From CAZMZF01 sp964570765 (GTDB lineage Bacteria > Zixibacteria > MSB-5A5 > RBG-16-43-9), in NCBI GenBank assembly GCA_964570765.1, contig CAZMZF010000015.1:5469-69468 (forward strand): DNA of 64,000 bases, read 5' to 3'. The notes below the pieces were generated by a model. That model saw only the letters and a list, made by a program, of their open reading frames with translations. It searched no databases and was not told the origin of the DNA. Position 1 is the stretch's first letter. Each line of letters opens with the position of its first letter. The position numbers were made by a program, and so were the translations under genes. Below, piece by piece: positions 17,897 to 25,133 of this stretch.

Positions 17897-19102
17897 CTAT
17901 TGAACTATAAACAAACTATCAAACCCTCTCCACAATCCAGTGGTTATGAAAAGAATCCCTGCAGTCAGGATTAGCAAAATAATGGCCTTGCCAATATCCT
18001 GCCCTTTTAGGCTACCCAGAAGTTTTGGCTCTTTGGAAAGATAAGCTGAGGCCGCGAAAAGCTCTTCACCGATTAAAGTGTAGTCACAGGAGGCAAAAAA
18101 GAAGGGGATTTGAGCTGGCATAGCGGTCCCGGCTATTTGGATTGCTCCAATGGAGTTTCCGGTTTCAGCCATAATTAAAGATTCTGCATAAAAAGCACCT
18201 TGATAAAAGATGGTAGCTGGTTTCTCTCTCAAGATCAGGCCATCGACTCCAGCCGCATAACCGAATTGATCATCGGTCAGGTAATGGACCATGTTTTCTT
18301 TAAAGGCATCCGGACGGCCTGCAGAAGCATATGCTTCTTTGACCACTTCCCGACAGGTGATCATTACCAAGGAACGGGAAACCGGCACCTCCAGTGGTGT
18401 TTCATATTCTGCAGTTATTTTGGCAACCCGGCTTAGTATAGTAACTCCTGCGATGGTCTGGACATTATCCATATCCTGGGTACCGGGAATATACAGGATC
18501 TTCTTACCCATCTCCGTGGCTCGACCAACCGCATCGTCCACCGCGTCCAAGCCGGCAATTTTTCTAATGAACAGCTCTTTTCCTGCTCTGGCCTGACTTA
18601 TAAAGTAGAGGATTAACCCTCCCAGGATCAGTGCAGCAATCAAAGTATTTTTTCTCCTTGAAGAAAACCATTGAGCTTTGGATGTAGCAGGAGGGCTGGG
18701 TTCAGAAAAAGAAAAAAGGCCAGATTTATTTACAGCCTTTATCTTGTAATAATAGTTAATTTTATCTTTAGTGTTGCCGTCAGTGAACTCTTTGCTTCCT
18801 TTGGCGACCTGTCCAATCTCTTTATATTCTCCCTCCTGCTCTTCAGAACGATAAATCAAATATCCGGTAACGTTATTTTTTCCAGCACCATCATCCGCAG
18901 ATTTCTTCCAGGTTATGGTAATACTCCCTCCCGCATCATTCGGAGTATCCTTAGCCATAACATCTGTGGGCGGAGAGGGAGGAAGGGTATCTTCTTGGGC
19001 AAAAGCAGGACTTAAAATAAATAGGCTAAAAATAAAAAGGAGTAAAACTAAATTCCAGTTTATCCTCTTATTTCTCTTACTCATTGCTCTTACTATTCTC
19101 AC
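17897..19102 (-). CDS. Module protein a, first copy: FN3 plus DUF6754-type membrane protein (operon leader)
   Basis: A 401-residue protein at the head of the 12-gene operon. Signal segment (LVLLLFIFSLFILSPAFA), one FN3 domain at about 42-140 (PPTDVMAKDTPNDAGG, YLIYRSEEQEGEY, YYYKIKAVNKSG), a helix near 152-170, then the conserved domain: IAGLDAVDDAVGRATEMGKK, YIPGTQDMDNVQTIAG, GVDGLILREKPATIFYQG, GEELFAASAYLSKEPKLLGSL, and a final helix. Start may be GTG 19102 (AGGA about 7 nt upstream) or ATG 19084. A promoter and an attenuator-like hairpin lie upstream. DUF6754 assignment is from memory of the family; no function is known to me. Confidence 0.85.
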   Translation of the reverse strand: MRIVRAMSKRNKRINWNLVLLLFIFSLFILSPAFAQEDTLPPSPPTDVMAKDTPNDAGGSITITWKKSADDGAGKNNVTGYLIYRSEEQEGEYKEIGQVAKGSKEFTDGNTKDKINYYYKIKAVNKSGLFSFSEPSPPATSKAQWFSSRRKNTLIAALILGGLILYFISQARAGKELFIRKIAGLDAVDDAVGRATEMGKKILYIPGTQDMDNVQTIAGVTILSRVAKITAEYETPLEVPVSRSLVMITCREVVKEAYASAGRPDAFKENMVHYLTDDQFGYAAGVDGLILREKPATIFYQGAFYAESLIMAETGNSIGAIQIAGTAMPAQIPFFFASCDYTLIGEELFAASAYLSKEPKLLGSLKGQDIGKAIILLILTAGILFITTGLWRGFDSLFIVQ

Positions 19103-19121
19103 CGATTATCCTGAAGATATT

Positions 19122-19160
19122 AAAAACAAAAACCACTAATCTTCTAAAACGGATTAGTGG
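19122..19160 (-). terminator. Attenuator-like terminator in the leader of the module operon
   Basis: Read on the minus strand: stem CCACTAATC / GATTAGTGG with a 10-nt loop, then TTTTTGTTTTT. It lies between the promoter (19272-19299) and the first gene (start 19102), so it would end transcription before the operon unless bypassed. No alternative antiterminator helix was worked out. Confidence 0.6.
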
Positions 19161-19271
19161 CTAAAATTAAATATCAATTGCCCAAATCTTCAAAGAGCAT
19201 CTTCTATTTTGAGCAATCCTTTTTGTCAGAAAGAACCTCCAGACTATTAAGGGTTCTCCATCTTGACTTCT

Positions 19272-19299
19272 AATTTATCGGGTAAATTTTTTAAGTCAA
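19272..19299 (-). promoter_or_regulatory. Probable sigma-70 promoter of the 12-gene operon
   Basis: Minus strand: TTGACT (19299-19294), 16 bp, TAAATT (19277-19272). It implies a leader of about 160 nt that contains the hairpin at 19133-19160. Confidence 0.55.
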
Positions 19300-19352
19300 G
19301 CTTTTTTTACTTTTCAAATCAATTATCCCGACCGTAGGGTGGGATAGGTATA

Positions 19353-19374
19353 CCCACGTTGCCCTCAACGTGGG
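19353..19374. repeat. Intergenic palindrome
   Basis: CCCACGTTG / CAACGTGGG with loop CCCT, a 9-bp perfect stem downstream of the KOW-like gene. There is no T-run, so it is classed as a repeat rather than a terminator. Confidence 0.6.
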
Positions 19375-19435
19375 TTCGCAGTTTGATAAAGCTAAAGTCT
19401 CAAGACTTTGACGGCTTTATAATCAAGAAATCCAG

Positions 19436-20563
19436 TTAGTCCTCTATCATCTCCACATTGGCCCTGGGGATTATGGCTCTGGTTTTATCCTCGAATTCTA
19501 CCTCTAAGACCCGGGCAGATGATTCGGACTCAAGTTTCTGCAAAGGTGAAGGGAGATTGACTACTTTACCCAGTCTGCCAAAATGGGGCTGGCGAATTAC
19601 CCGGATGGGGCTTCCGATATCCAGGCCGATATTTTCATAGGCTTCAGTTTCAATCTTTCTATAAATATCATCAGTATAAGGTATCACCACCTCAGGTCTG
19701 ATTACTCCAGCCCTTATCTGGGTGGCTCCATTTATACAAGCCATTTTCCCCTGCTTGGATTTAAGCAGATCAAAAGTTCTCTCGGCCATGTTTATCTGCC
19801 CAAAACCTTCGGTTACTACCAGGGTTATGCCCAACTCCTCTGAGCCGGTTATGGCAACTCCTAAATCATAACCTAAGAATTCTCTTAAATCTTTGTCATC
19901 AAACCCACCTACTACGATTCCCTTTGCTCCAACTGAAACTGCTTTCTTTATAGCCGGGCTGGTAACCAGACTTCCTCCCACAATCACCTTTCCAGCACAT
20001 TCTTTATCTATAAGTGAGTCAGTTAAGACTTCGGTATTATCCTTGGTTACGATTTTTATCTCTCCGTGAGTCTCGCCACCAATGCCGAAGATACCCTGGA
20101 TAAAAGAACCCCAGGTACTAACCGAGACCCCCTCTTTCGGGAAAACTTCGACTACCTCACCCACCAAATAGGCTTTTATCTCCACTGGAATTGGGTTTCC
20201 ACGAATCAAAACCTGTCCAGTAATGGAGGAAACACTTTCAACTGTGCCCTCAGCTTTGGACCGGCACTCTGAGGAGAAAAGCCCGAAGAAAGATTTACTT
20301 TTGGCAATCACCTCATTCTCCTTAACCCTTTCCCCCTCTTTTCTTAACATATGTTCAGGCACATCCTCTGGAGGAAGCCCTAAAATATTAGCTATATTTA
20401 TCGGCTCCACATTTCCAGGGAGATTGGTTCTGGCAACTACCGTATCAGGGGTTACCTTGTCTCCAACTTTTACCACGACCTCGCCCTTCAAAGGTAGAAT
20501 CCTTTTTTTGGTTACTAAAATTTTCTCAGTTACTTTTAAACCCGGGGTATATGCATGTCCCAT
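19436..20563 (-). CDS. Barrel-sandwich / KOW-like protein associated with the membrane modules
   Basis: A 375-residue soluble protein, not a recognised named family. The N-terminal third has two hairpins like biotinyl/lipoyl (barrel-sandwich) domains, of the kind also seen in RnfC: GEVVVKVGDKVTPDTVVART and GTVESVSSITGQVLIRGNPI. The middle is an alpha/beta segment with Gly-rich turns (GKVIVGGSLV, GAKGIVVGGFDDKDL). The end is KOW-like: GSPIRVIRQPHFGRLGKV then VEFEDKTRAIIPRANVEMI. No biotin/lipoate lysine motif (MKM or DKA) was seen, so it is probably a carrier-fold protein without that cofactor. It lies upstream of the module operon and downstream of the GlmL-like gene, a context that suggests one system. 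Confidence 0.75.
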   Translation of the reverse strand: MGHAYTPGLKVTEKILVTKKRILPLKGEVVVKVGDKVTPDTVVARTNLPGNVEPINIANILGLPPEDVPEHMLRKEGERVKENEVIAKSKSFFGLFSSECRSKAEGTVESVSSITGQVLIRGNPIPVEIKAYLVGEVVEVFPKEGVSVSTWGSFIQGIFGIGGETHGEIKIVTKDNTEVLTDSLIDKECAGKVIVGGSLVTSPAIKKAVSVGAKGIVVGGFDDKDLREFLGYDLGVAITGSEELGITLVVTEGFGQINMAERTFDLLKSKQGKMACINGATQIRAGVIRPEVVIPYTDDIYRKIETEAYENIGLDIGSPIRVIRQPHFGRLGKVVNLPSPLQKLESESSARVLEVEFEDKTRAIIPRANVEMIED

Positions 20564-20587
20564 AGAAACTCCTTTAGACTGATTAAA

Positions 20588-21145
20588 TCAATTCTTAAGT
20601 ATATCGATTTGAACTAAATGCTCATATTCTTTTTCAATCTGCGGATTCAAAAACTTTGGCTTAAGATTTTGGACCTTTTCAATTACTACCTTTTCTAATT
20701 CGACACCTTTATAATGTTGATTATTATTCTTAAAAACGAAGTGGATTGTAGCTGCTAATTCTAAATCTTTGGGTTCATAATTGCCAAAATGTTTTAGAAC
20801 GGATTCAACTTTACCTTTATTTTCTTCTATAAATTCCTTAGCAGATTCAATATAATTTTCCGCATCTTTTTTTACTTCTATATCATAACCCATACCTTTT
20901 GGATCTATACCAATATCTATTAAGCCATAATTCTTCATTATCCGGAGGTGAGTGTCTAATGAGTCGTCATATGGGCCAAAATGGTAGAAATAGAAGTTAT
21001 ATGGCAGGTTAACATTGTGAGCTTCCTGTAAAAAATAGACAATTTTTTGAACCACTATATATCCATAATAAGATTTTATATTTTCAAGTTGCTTTAAAAT
21101 ATATGCAATAAACCCAAATAAAACCCTTTCGTCGGGTTGATTCAT
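20588..21145 (-). CDS. YwgA-type (Panacea-like) protein
   Basis: A 185-residue protein resembling Bacillus YwgA: KIVYFLQEAHN, YNFYFYHFGPYDDSLD and LELAATIHFVFKN are the marks. The fold is related to Panacea/SocA antitoxin-like proteins. In Bacillus ywgA sits beside the HD-domain gene ywfO, and here too the partner just upstream (21161-22464) is an HD protein. The pair interrupts the run between the GlmL-like gene and the KOW-like gene, so it is probably an insertion. Its job is not established; a defence or toxin-antitoxin role is inference from fold kinship. Confidence 0.75.
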   Translation of the reverse strand: MNQPDERVLFGFIAYILKQLENIKSYYGYIVVQKIVYFLQEAHNVNLPYNFYFYHFGPYDDSLDTHLRIMKNYGLIDIGIDPKGMGYDIEVKKDAENYIESAKEFIEENKGKVESVLKHFGNYEPKDLELAATIHFVFKNNNQHYKGVELEKVVIEKVQNLKPKFLNPQIEKEYEHLVQIDILKN

Positions 21146-21160
21146 AACTCCTCCTATAGA

Positions 21161-22464
21161 TTAAGATTCCCAATCCATTTTTGCTACATATTTCTTAATT
21201 TCTTCTAATTTATCGTTCTTAGGAGCATATAATCTATTTTTATTAATACCCTCATCTAATGATTTAATAATATTTGAGACCTTTTCAATTTCTTTATACT
21301 TATCTTTTATATCACTGGATTTTGGTGATCTCAATTTTACATAAAATCTTCCCTTTTTAAATTTATTGGGGGCATCTTGAGCATTGTCGGTCATGAGATC
21401 TTCATCAAACTTTTCTTTAATTTCTGCAACATTTTTTTCAAATACTTCTTTATCTTTAATACTTGTATAATCTAAGGTTTCATAAATACACTCATGATGT
21501 TGACGAAACATTAAAATCTTCGCTATCCCCTTATTTTCTCCATTATTTGAAATCTCCTCTTTAACCTTATTAAAAACTGAGATATCATCGTATTCCAAAT
21601 ATTTATTAAAATCAAGTGGATATTTCTCATCATAATCTTTTAACAAGGTTTTCTTGATGAATTGGGTGAAATGTAAGTCATATGCCCGCCTAACGTTGTG
21701 AAAGTAAACCTGTAAAAACATATAATATCTTGCCAAAATAAGTGCTTCTGCTGTATATACTCACCATCCTCTATACCTAAGGTTGGCGAATCTTGAACCT
21801 TATCATAAACCATTATTAAAGTGTTGATTAGCCTGTCTAAATCAAATTTACCATAATGAACCCCCGTGTAATATGAATCTCTCCATAAGTAATCCATTCT
21901 ATCAACGTCAAGTGGACCATCTATAATTGGCTGCAGGATTGGATCTGGCTCTTCTTGAGTGATAAACTTCCCAATTCTTTCTGAATCTATATCATATAGA
22001 CCTTTCAATTCATCTATAATTTCTTTAATTGCTGTGTCTCCCAAAATTATTTTTTTCGAAAAATCTTTATGAGTTAAACTCTTTTTATTTTCCTCAGGGA
22101 AAAGCTCTCCTTCTCCAACATGTGATAATGGAGGATGTCCAATATCGTGTAATAAAGCAACAAGTCTCAACAATATCTTGTTCCTTTCTATTTCGCTTTC
22201 TTTCCATTCAAGAAGTCTATCTTGTTTATTCTTCATTATTAGTATATCATAGACTTTGGAAGCCAATTCCATAACGCCTAAAGAATGGGCAAATCTCGTA
22301 TGGTCAGCACCATGATAAATAAGGTTTGTTGGTCCAAGTTGTTTAATTCTTCTTAATCTTTGAAAGGTTGGAGTGTTAATAATATCCCTTTCTTTATCAT
22401 AAACCTTTATATACCCATGAATTGGATCCCTGAAGATGTGATATTTATCAAAATAGTTACTCAA
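21161..22464 (-). pseudogene. YwfO-type HD-domain phosphohydrolase, frameshifted
   Basis: Two overlapping frames make one protein of about 430 residues, the usual YwfO length. Part 1 (22464-21640) begins DPIHGYIKVYDKERDII, has TRFAHSLGVME and the metal site HDIGHPPLSHVGE, and ends off-frame. Part 2 (to 21161) continues EALILARYYMFLQVYFHNVRRAYD. The switch lies in the TATATA run at 21754-21759: removing one TA restores GEYTAEALILARYYMF. Start is TTG 22464 with AGGAG 9 nt upstream. The family is an HD nucleotide phosphohydrolase with SAMHD1-like features. The break may be real inactivation, programmed slippage at the TA repeat, or a sequencing error. Confidence 0.85.
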
Positions 22465-22525
22465 TAAATCTCACTCCTATAAATAGTGCACATACGTGCA
22501 GATGTCAAGTAAAAAATATTAAAAT

Positions 22526-24394
22526 TTACAGCCTCTCCAATATCTCCTTAGAATATATATCCAATGCTATCATCCACTCTTTAAGCTTTCGCACCCTGAT
22601 CTTATCATCTGTTGGCAGAATAAAGGGTCTTCCTCTGCCATCTAAGATTATTCCTGTTACACCACCGTAAATCTCTTTTTCTACTTTAGCCCCTTTCCCT
22701 GATCCGAGATCGAATCCTCTCAAAGGTTCCAAGGTGGCTTTAGCTTTTAAGGGGTTTCCTTTTTCATCCAAGCCTAAGGGGTATTTTTTCATCTCACCAT
22801 ATTTTAAAATACCCTCAATGGTTTCTCCATCTGGCATCTGGATATGATATTTTAAAATCTCCTTTTCCTCCCTACGGGTCGTAGAGCTGTAATCGACTTT
22901 TAACTCTCCTGATGGTGCAATGCAGGTGCCTAAATGAATCAGGCAATCTTTATTGAAGACCTCTACTGCGGCTTTAGTATGGACAGTGGATAAAACCCCG
23001 AGCTGGGGCATCATAAAGATGCTGTCAACTGCTAATCTGGTTATCCCCTCTGGCAGAAAACCATCGATCAACATCAAGGCGGCCTGATGCCTTCTCGGAG
23101 CATGAGATAACACCCCTCCTGAGCCGATGAGCATATCTAAAGTCATCATATTTACCAGGGTCAGACCACCTGCGGTCTGGGCAAAAGCATCTGCTATGGT
23201 CCTCTGCTGTTGAACCCCTTTTAAGACCGTGGCAAAAGATTTATGCTGGATAAAGGCAAGCCTTAAAGCTTCTTTAGCAATAGCCTGCTCGAAGATTAAC
23301 TCTTCCAGGGTCTGAGGAATAGTTGTTGGTCTGATCATCTTATTTTTGACCCGATTTCTTAAATCCCTTTCATCCATATGAAAGGGAACCCATCTCATCA
23401 CATTACTCAATCCCGCTTCAGCAAAGACGTTGGATACAGAATAGCTCAACCCTAAGTTGGCGCTTACGGTTCGGTTGAAAATAGTCTGAAATACGGAGAA
23501 GATATCAGTGGTCGCACCACCTATATCCACACCTACCACCTCGATTCCTTCTTCATCTGCTATCTTTTTCATAATTAAGCCAACTGCACCCGGGGTGGGC
23601 ATAATCGGTGCATCGGTCCAGGTCATAAGCTTTTTATAACCAGGTGCCTGAGCCATCACATGCTCCATAAATAGGTCGTGGATTTTCTCCCGGGCAGGGA
23701 AGAGGTTTTCCCTTTCCAGGACCGGTCGGATATTGTCCACTATGGTTAAATCCACTTTGTCTAAAAGTGTATTTTTTATTGCCTCACGGGCATTTATATT
23801 TCCGGCATAGATAACCGGTAGCTGATAACCTATACCCAGTCTTGGCTTGGGATCTGCAGCAGAAAGAAGCTCAGCTAATTCCACCACATGGGTAGTGGTT
23901 CCTCCGTCGATCCCTCCGGATAATAAAATCATATCCGGCCTTAAATGTCTAATCCTCTGAATCTGCTGATGAGGAAGCCTTTTATCATTGGAGGCGATAA
24001 CGTCCATCACAATGGCACCTGCTCCTAAGGCCGCTCTTTCAGCACTTTCAGCAGTCATACTTCTGACTACTCCGGCGACCATCATTTGCAAACCACCACC
24101 AGCGCTGGAGGTGGAGACATAGATATCAGTGCCGACGTTTCCCTTGGCCGGTGAAATAATCCTGCCCTTCTCATCCAGAATCTTCCTGCCAGAAAGCTCC
24201 TCCACCTCAGCCACGGCATTTAATACCCCCATAGTTACATCCTCAAAAGGAAACTCAACTGTGGTAGGGGCTTCACCTCTCACGATCAGACGGTATTCAT
24301 CCCCTCTTTTCTCAATCAAGATTGCCTTGGTAGTAGTGCTTCCGCAGTCTGTAGCTACGATTACATTGATATCTTCTGGTTTTAAATCTTTCAT
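22526..24394 (-). CDS. GlmL/MutL-type ASKHA ATPase (glutamate mutase L-like)
   Basis: A 622-residue ATPase of the actin/Hsp70 fold, in the family named after the GlmL accessory protein of glutamate mutase. Phosphate-1 loop ATDCGSTTTKAILIE (14-28), phosphate-2 GVDIGGATTDIFSVF (288-302) and LLSGGIDGGTTTHVVELAEL (157-176) are clear. No glutamate mutase subunits (MutS/MutE) or B12-binding motif DxHxxG are in the window, so a mutase-reactivating role is unlikely here. It precedes the KOW-like protein and the membrane modules on the same strand. I infer that it energises or assembles that membrane system. Confidence 0.85.
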   Translation of the reverse strand: MKDLKPEDINVIVATDCGSTTTKAILIEKRGDEYRLIVRGEAPTTVEFPFEDVTMGVLNAVAEVEELSGRKILDEKGRIISPAKGNVGTDIYVSTSSAGGGLQMMVAGVVRSMTAESAERAALGAGAIVMDVIASNDKRLPHQQIQRIRHLRPDMILLSGGIDGGTTTHVVELAELLSAADPKPRLGIGYQLPVIYAGNINAREAIKNTLLDKVDLTIVDNIRPVLERENLFPAREKIHDLFMEHVMAQAPGYKKLMTWTDAPIMPTPGAVGLIMKKIADEEGIEVVGVDIGGATTDIFSVFQTIFNRTVSANLGLSYSVSNVFAEAGLSNVMRWVPFHMDERDLRNRVKNKMIRPTTIPQTLEELIFEQAIAKEALRLAFIQHKSFATVLKGVQQQRTIADAFAQTAGGLTLVNMMTLDMLIGSGGVLSHAPRRHQAALMLIDGFLPEGITRLAVDSIFMMPQLGVLSTVHTKAAVEVFNKDCLIHLGTCIAPSGELKVDYSSTTRREEKEILKYHIQMPDGETIEGILKYGEMKKYPLGLDEKGNPLKAKATLEPLRGFDLGSGKGAKVEKEIYGGVTGIILDGRGRPFILPTDDKIRVRKLKEWMIALDIYSKEILERL

Positions 24395-24433
24395 AGTACT
24401 CCTTTATAGCTTTACACAGTCTTATGTAGTTCT

Positions 24434-25024
24434 TCATCTATTTTTTGGTTTTTCTTCGTTGCATTTTGCACAAAAGTTTAAGGAATTTACATTATGGCAT
24501 TTAGGACATTCCCATCGAGTAGAATAATCCACTGCATATTCACTTAGGTTATCATAGAATTCATTTAGTATGTTGTCGATAGTAACACGCCCGTCAGTAC
24601 TTCCTGATAGCATACCGGAGATTTTAGGAATCGCTGTTGACAAGGTAGTAGGAAGACTGGTCTCGGTAATTATCTGAGCAGCTAATTCTAGTTTCTCTTT
24701 ATCTAACTCAGGAAATTTCTCCGGAAGTTTTTTCTCGATTACTTGTTTTGTTTTATCTTTTGCCTGGAGAAATCCTTCAGGAGTAAAAAAGAAATTACAA
24801 TTCTGATATATTGTAGTACTATCTCCCCTTACAACGGGAGATCCATCCCCTGTTTTGATGGCATCTGCTTTTGATGTGATTTCATCACCCCTTGCTTGAA
24901 TATTCACGCTATCAGTTGTTTTCTTAATTGTCTGGTCACTTTTTTTTATATTCACCTTCAGCCCTCCACCAAGGAGTTTTGTGAGGAATCTACCAATCCA
25001 ACTTATTATACTTATACTTTTCAT
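24434..25024 (-). CDS. Small protein with hydrophobic N terminus and C-terminal zinc ribbon
   Basis: 196 residues. The first 24 are amphipathic or hydrophobic (ISIISWIGRFLTKLLGGGL). The middle has a beta-like stretch (SVNIQARGD...VVRGDSTTIYQNC) and a helical part. The end is a zinc ribbon, CPKCHNVNSLNFCAKC. No family recognised. It is the next gene after the CHAT protease on the same strand (109 bp downstream), so it is a candidate partner or target of that protease. A membrane-associated, metal-bound substrate is an attractive idea but unproven. Confidence 0.7.
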   Translation of the reverse strand: MKSISIISWIGRFLTKLLGGGLKVNIKKSDQTIKKTTDSVNIQARGDEITSKADAIKTGDGSPVVRGDSTTIYQNCNFFFTPEGFLQAKDKTKQVIEKKLPEKFPELDKEKLELAAQIITETSLPTTLSTAIPKISGMLSGSTDGRVTIDNILNEFYDNLSEYAVDYSTRWECPKCHNVNSLNFCAKCNEEKPKNR

Positions 25025-25038
25025 TCGATTCTCTGTAG

Positions 25039-25066
25039 GTCGAGCATATCCGAAGTATTGCTCGAC
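25039..25066. repeat. Palindrome between the CHAT and zinc-ribbon genes
   Basis: GTCGAGCA / TGCTCGAC, an 8-bp perfect stem around a 12-nt loop. Related arms recur near 38045-38070. Could be a miniature repeat; no T-run. Confidence 0.55.
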
Positions 25067-25133
25067 ATTTTTTGTCTATCCAATAGATTTTTAATAGAAT
25101 GAGTATAATTCGGTGTCAAGGAACATTTATGTT

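Noticed and set aside
22480..22508. Promoter-like TTGACA / TATTTA with a TGCAC..GTGCA palindrome upstream of the HD gene (minus strand)
   Set aside because: The start of transcription would fall at or after the ribosome site AGGAG (22478-22474), so the transcript would lack it. Kept only as a possible operator.
22526..24394. Glutamate mutase pathway assignment for the GlmL-like gene
   Set aside because: No mutase subunits or B12-binding motif in the window; only the ATPase family is supported.
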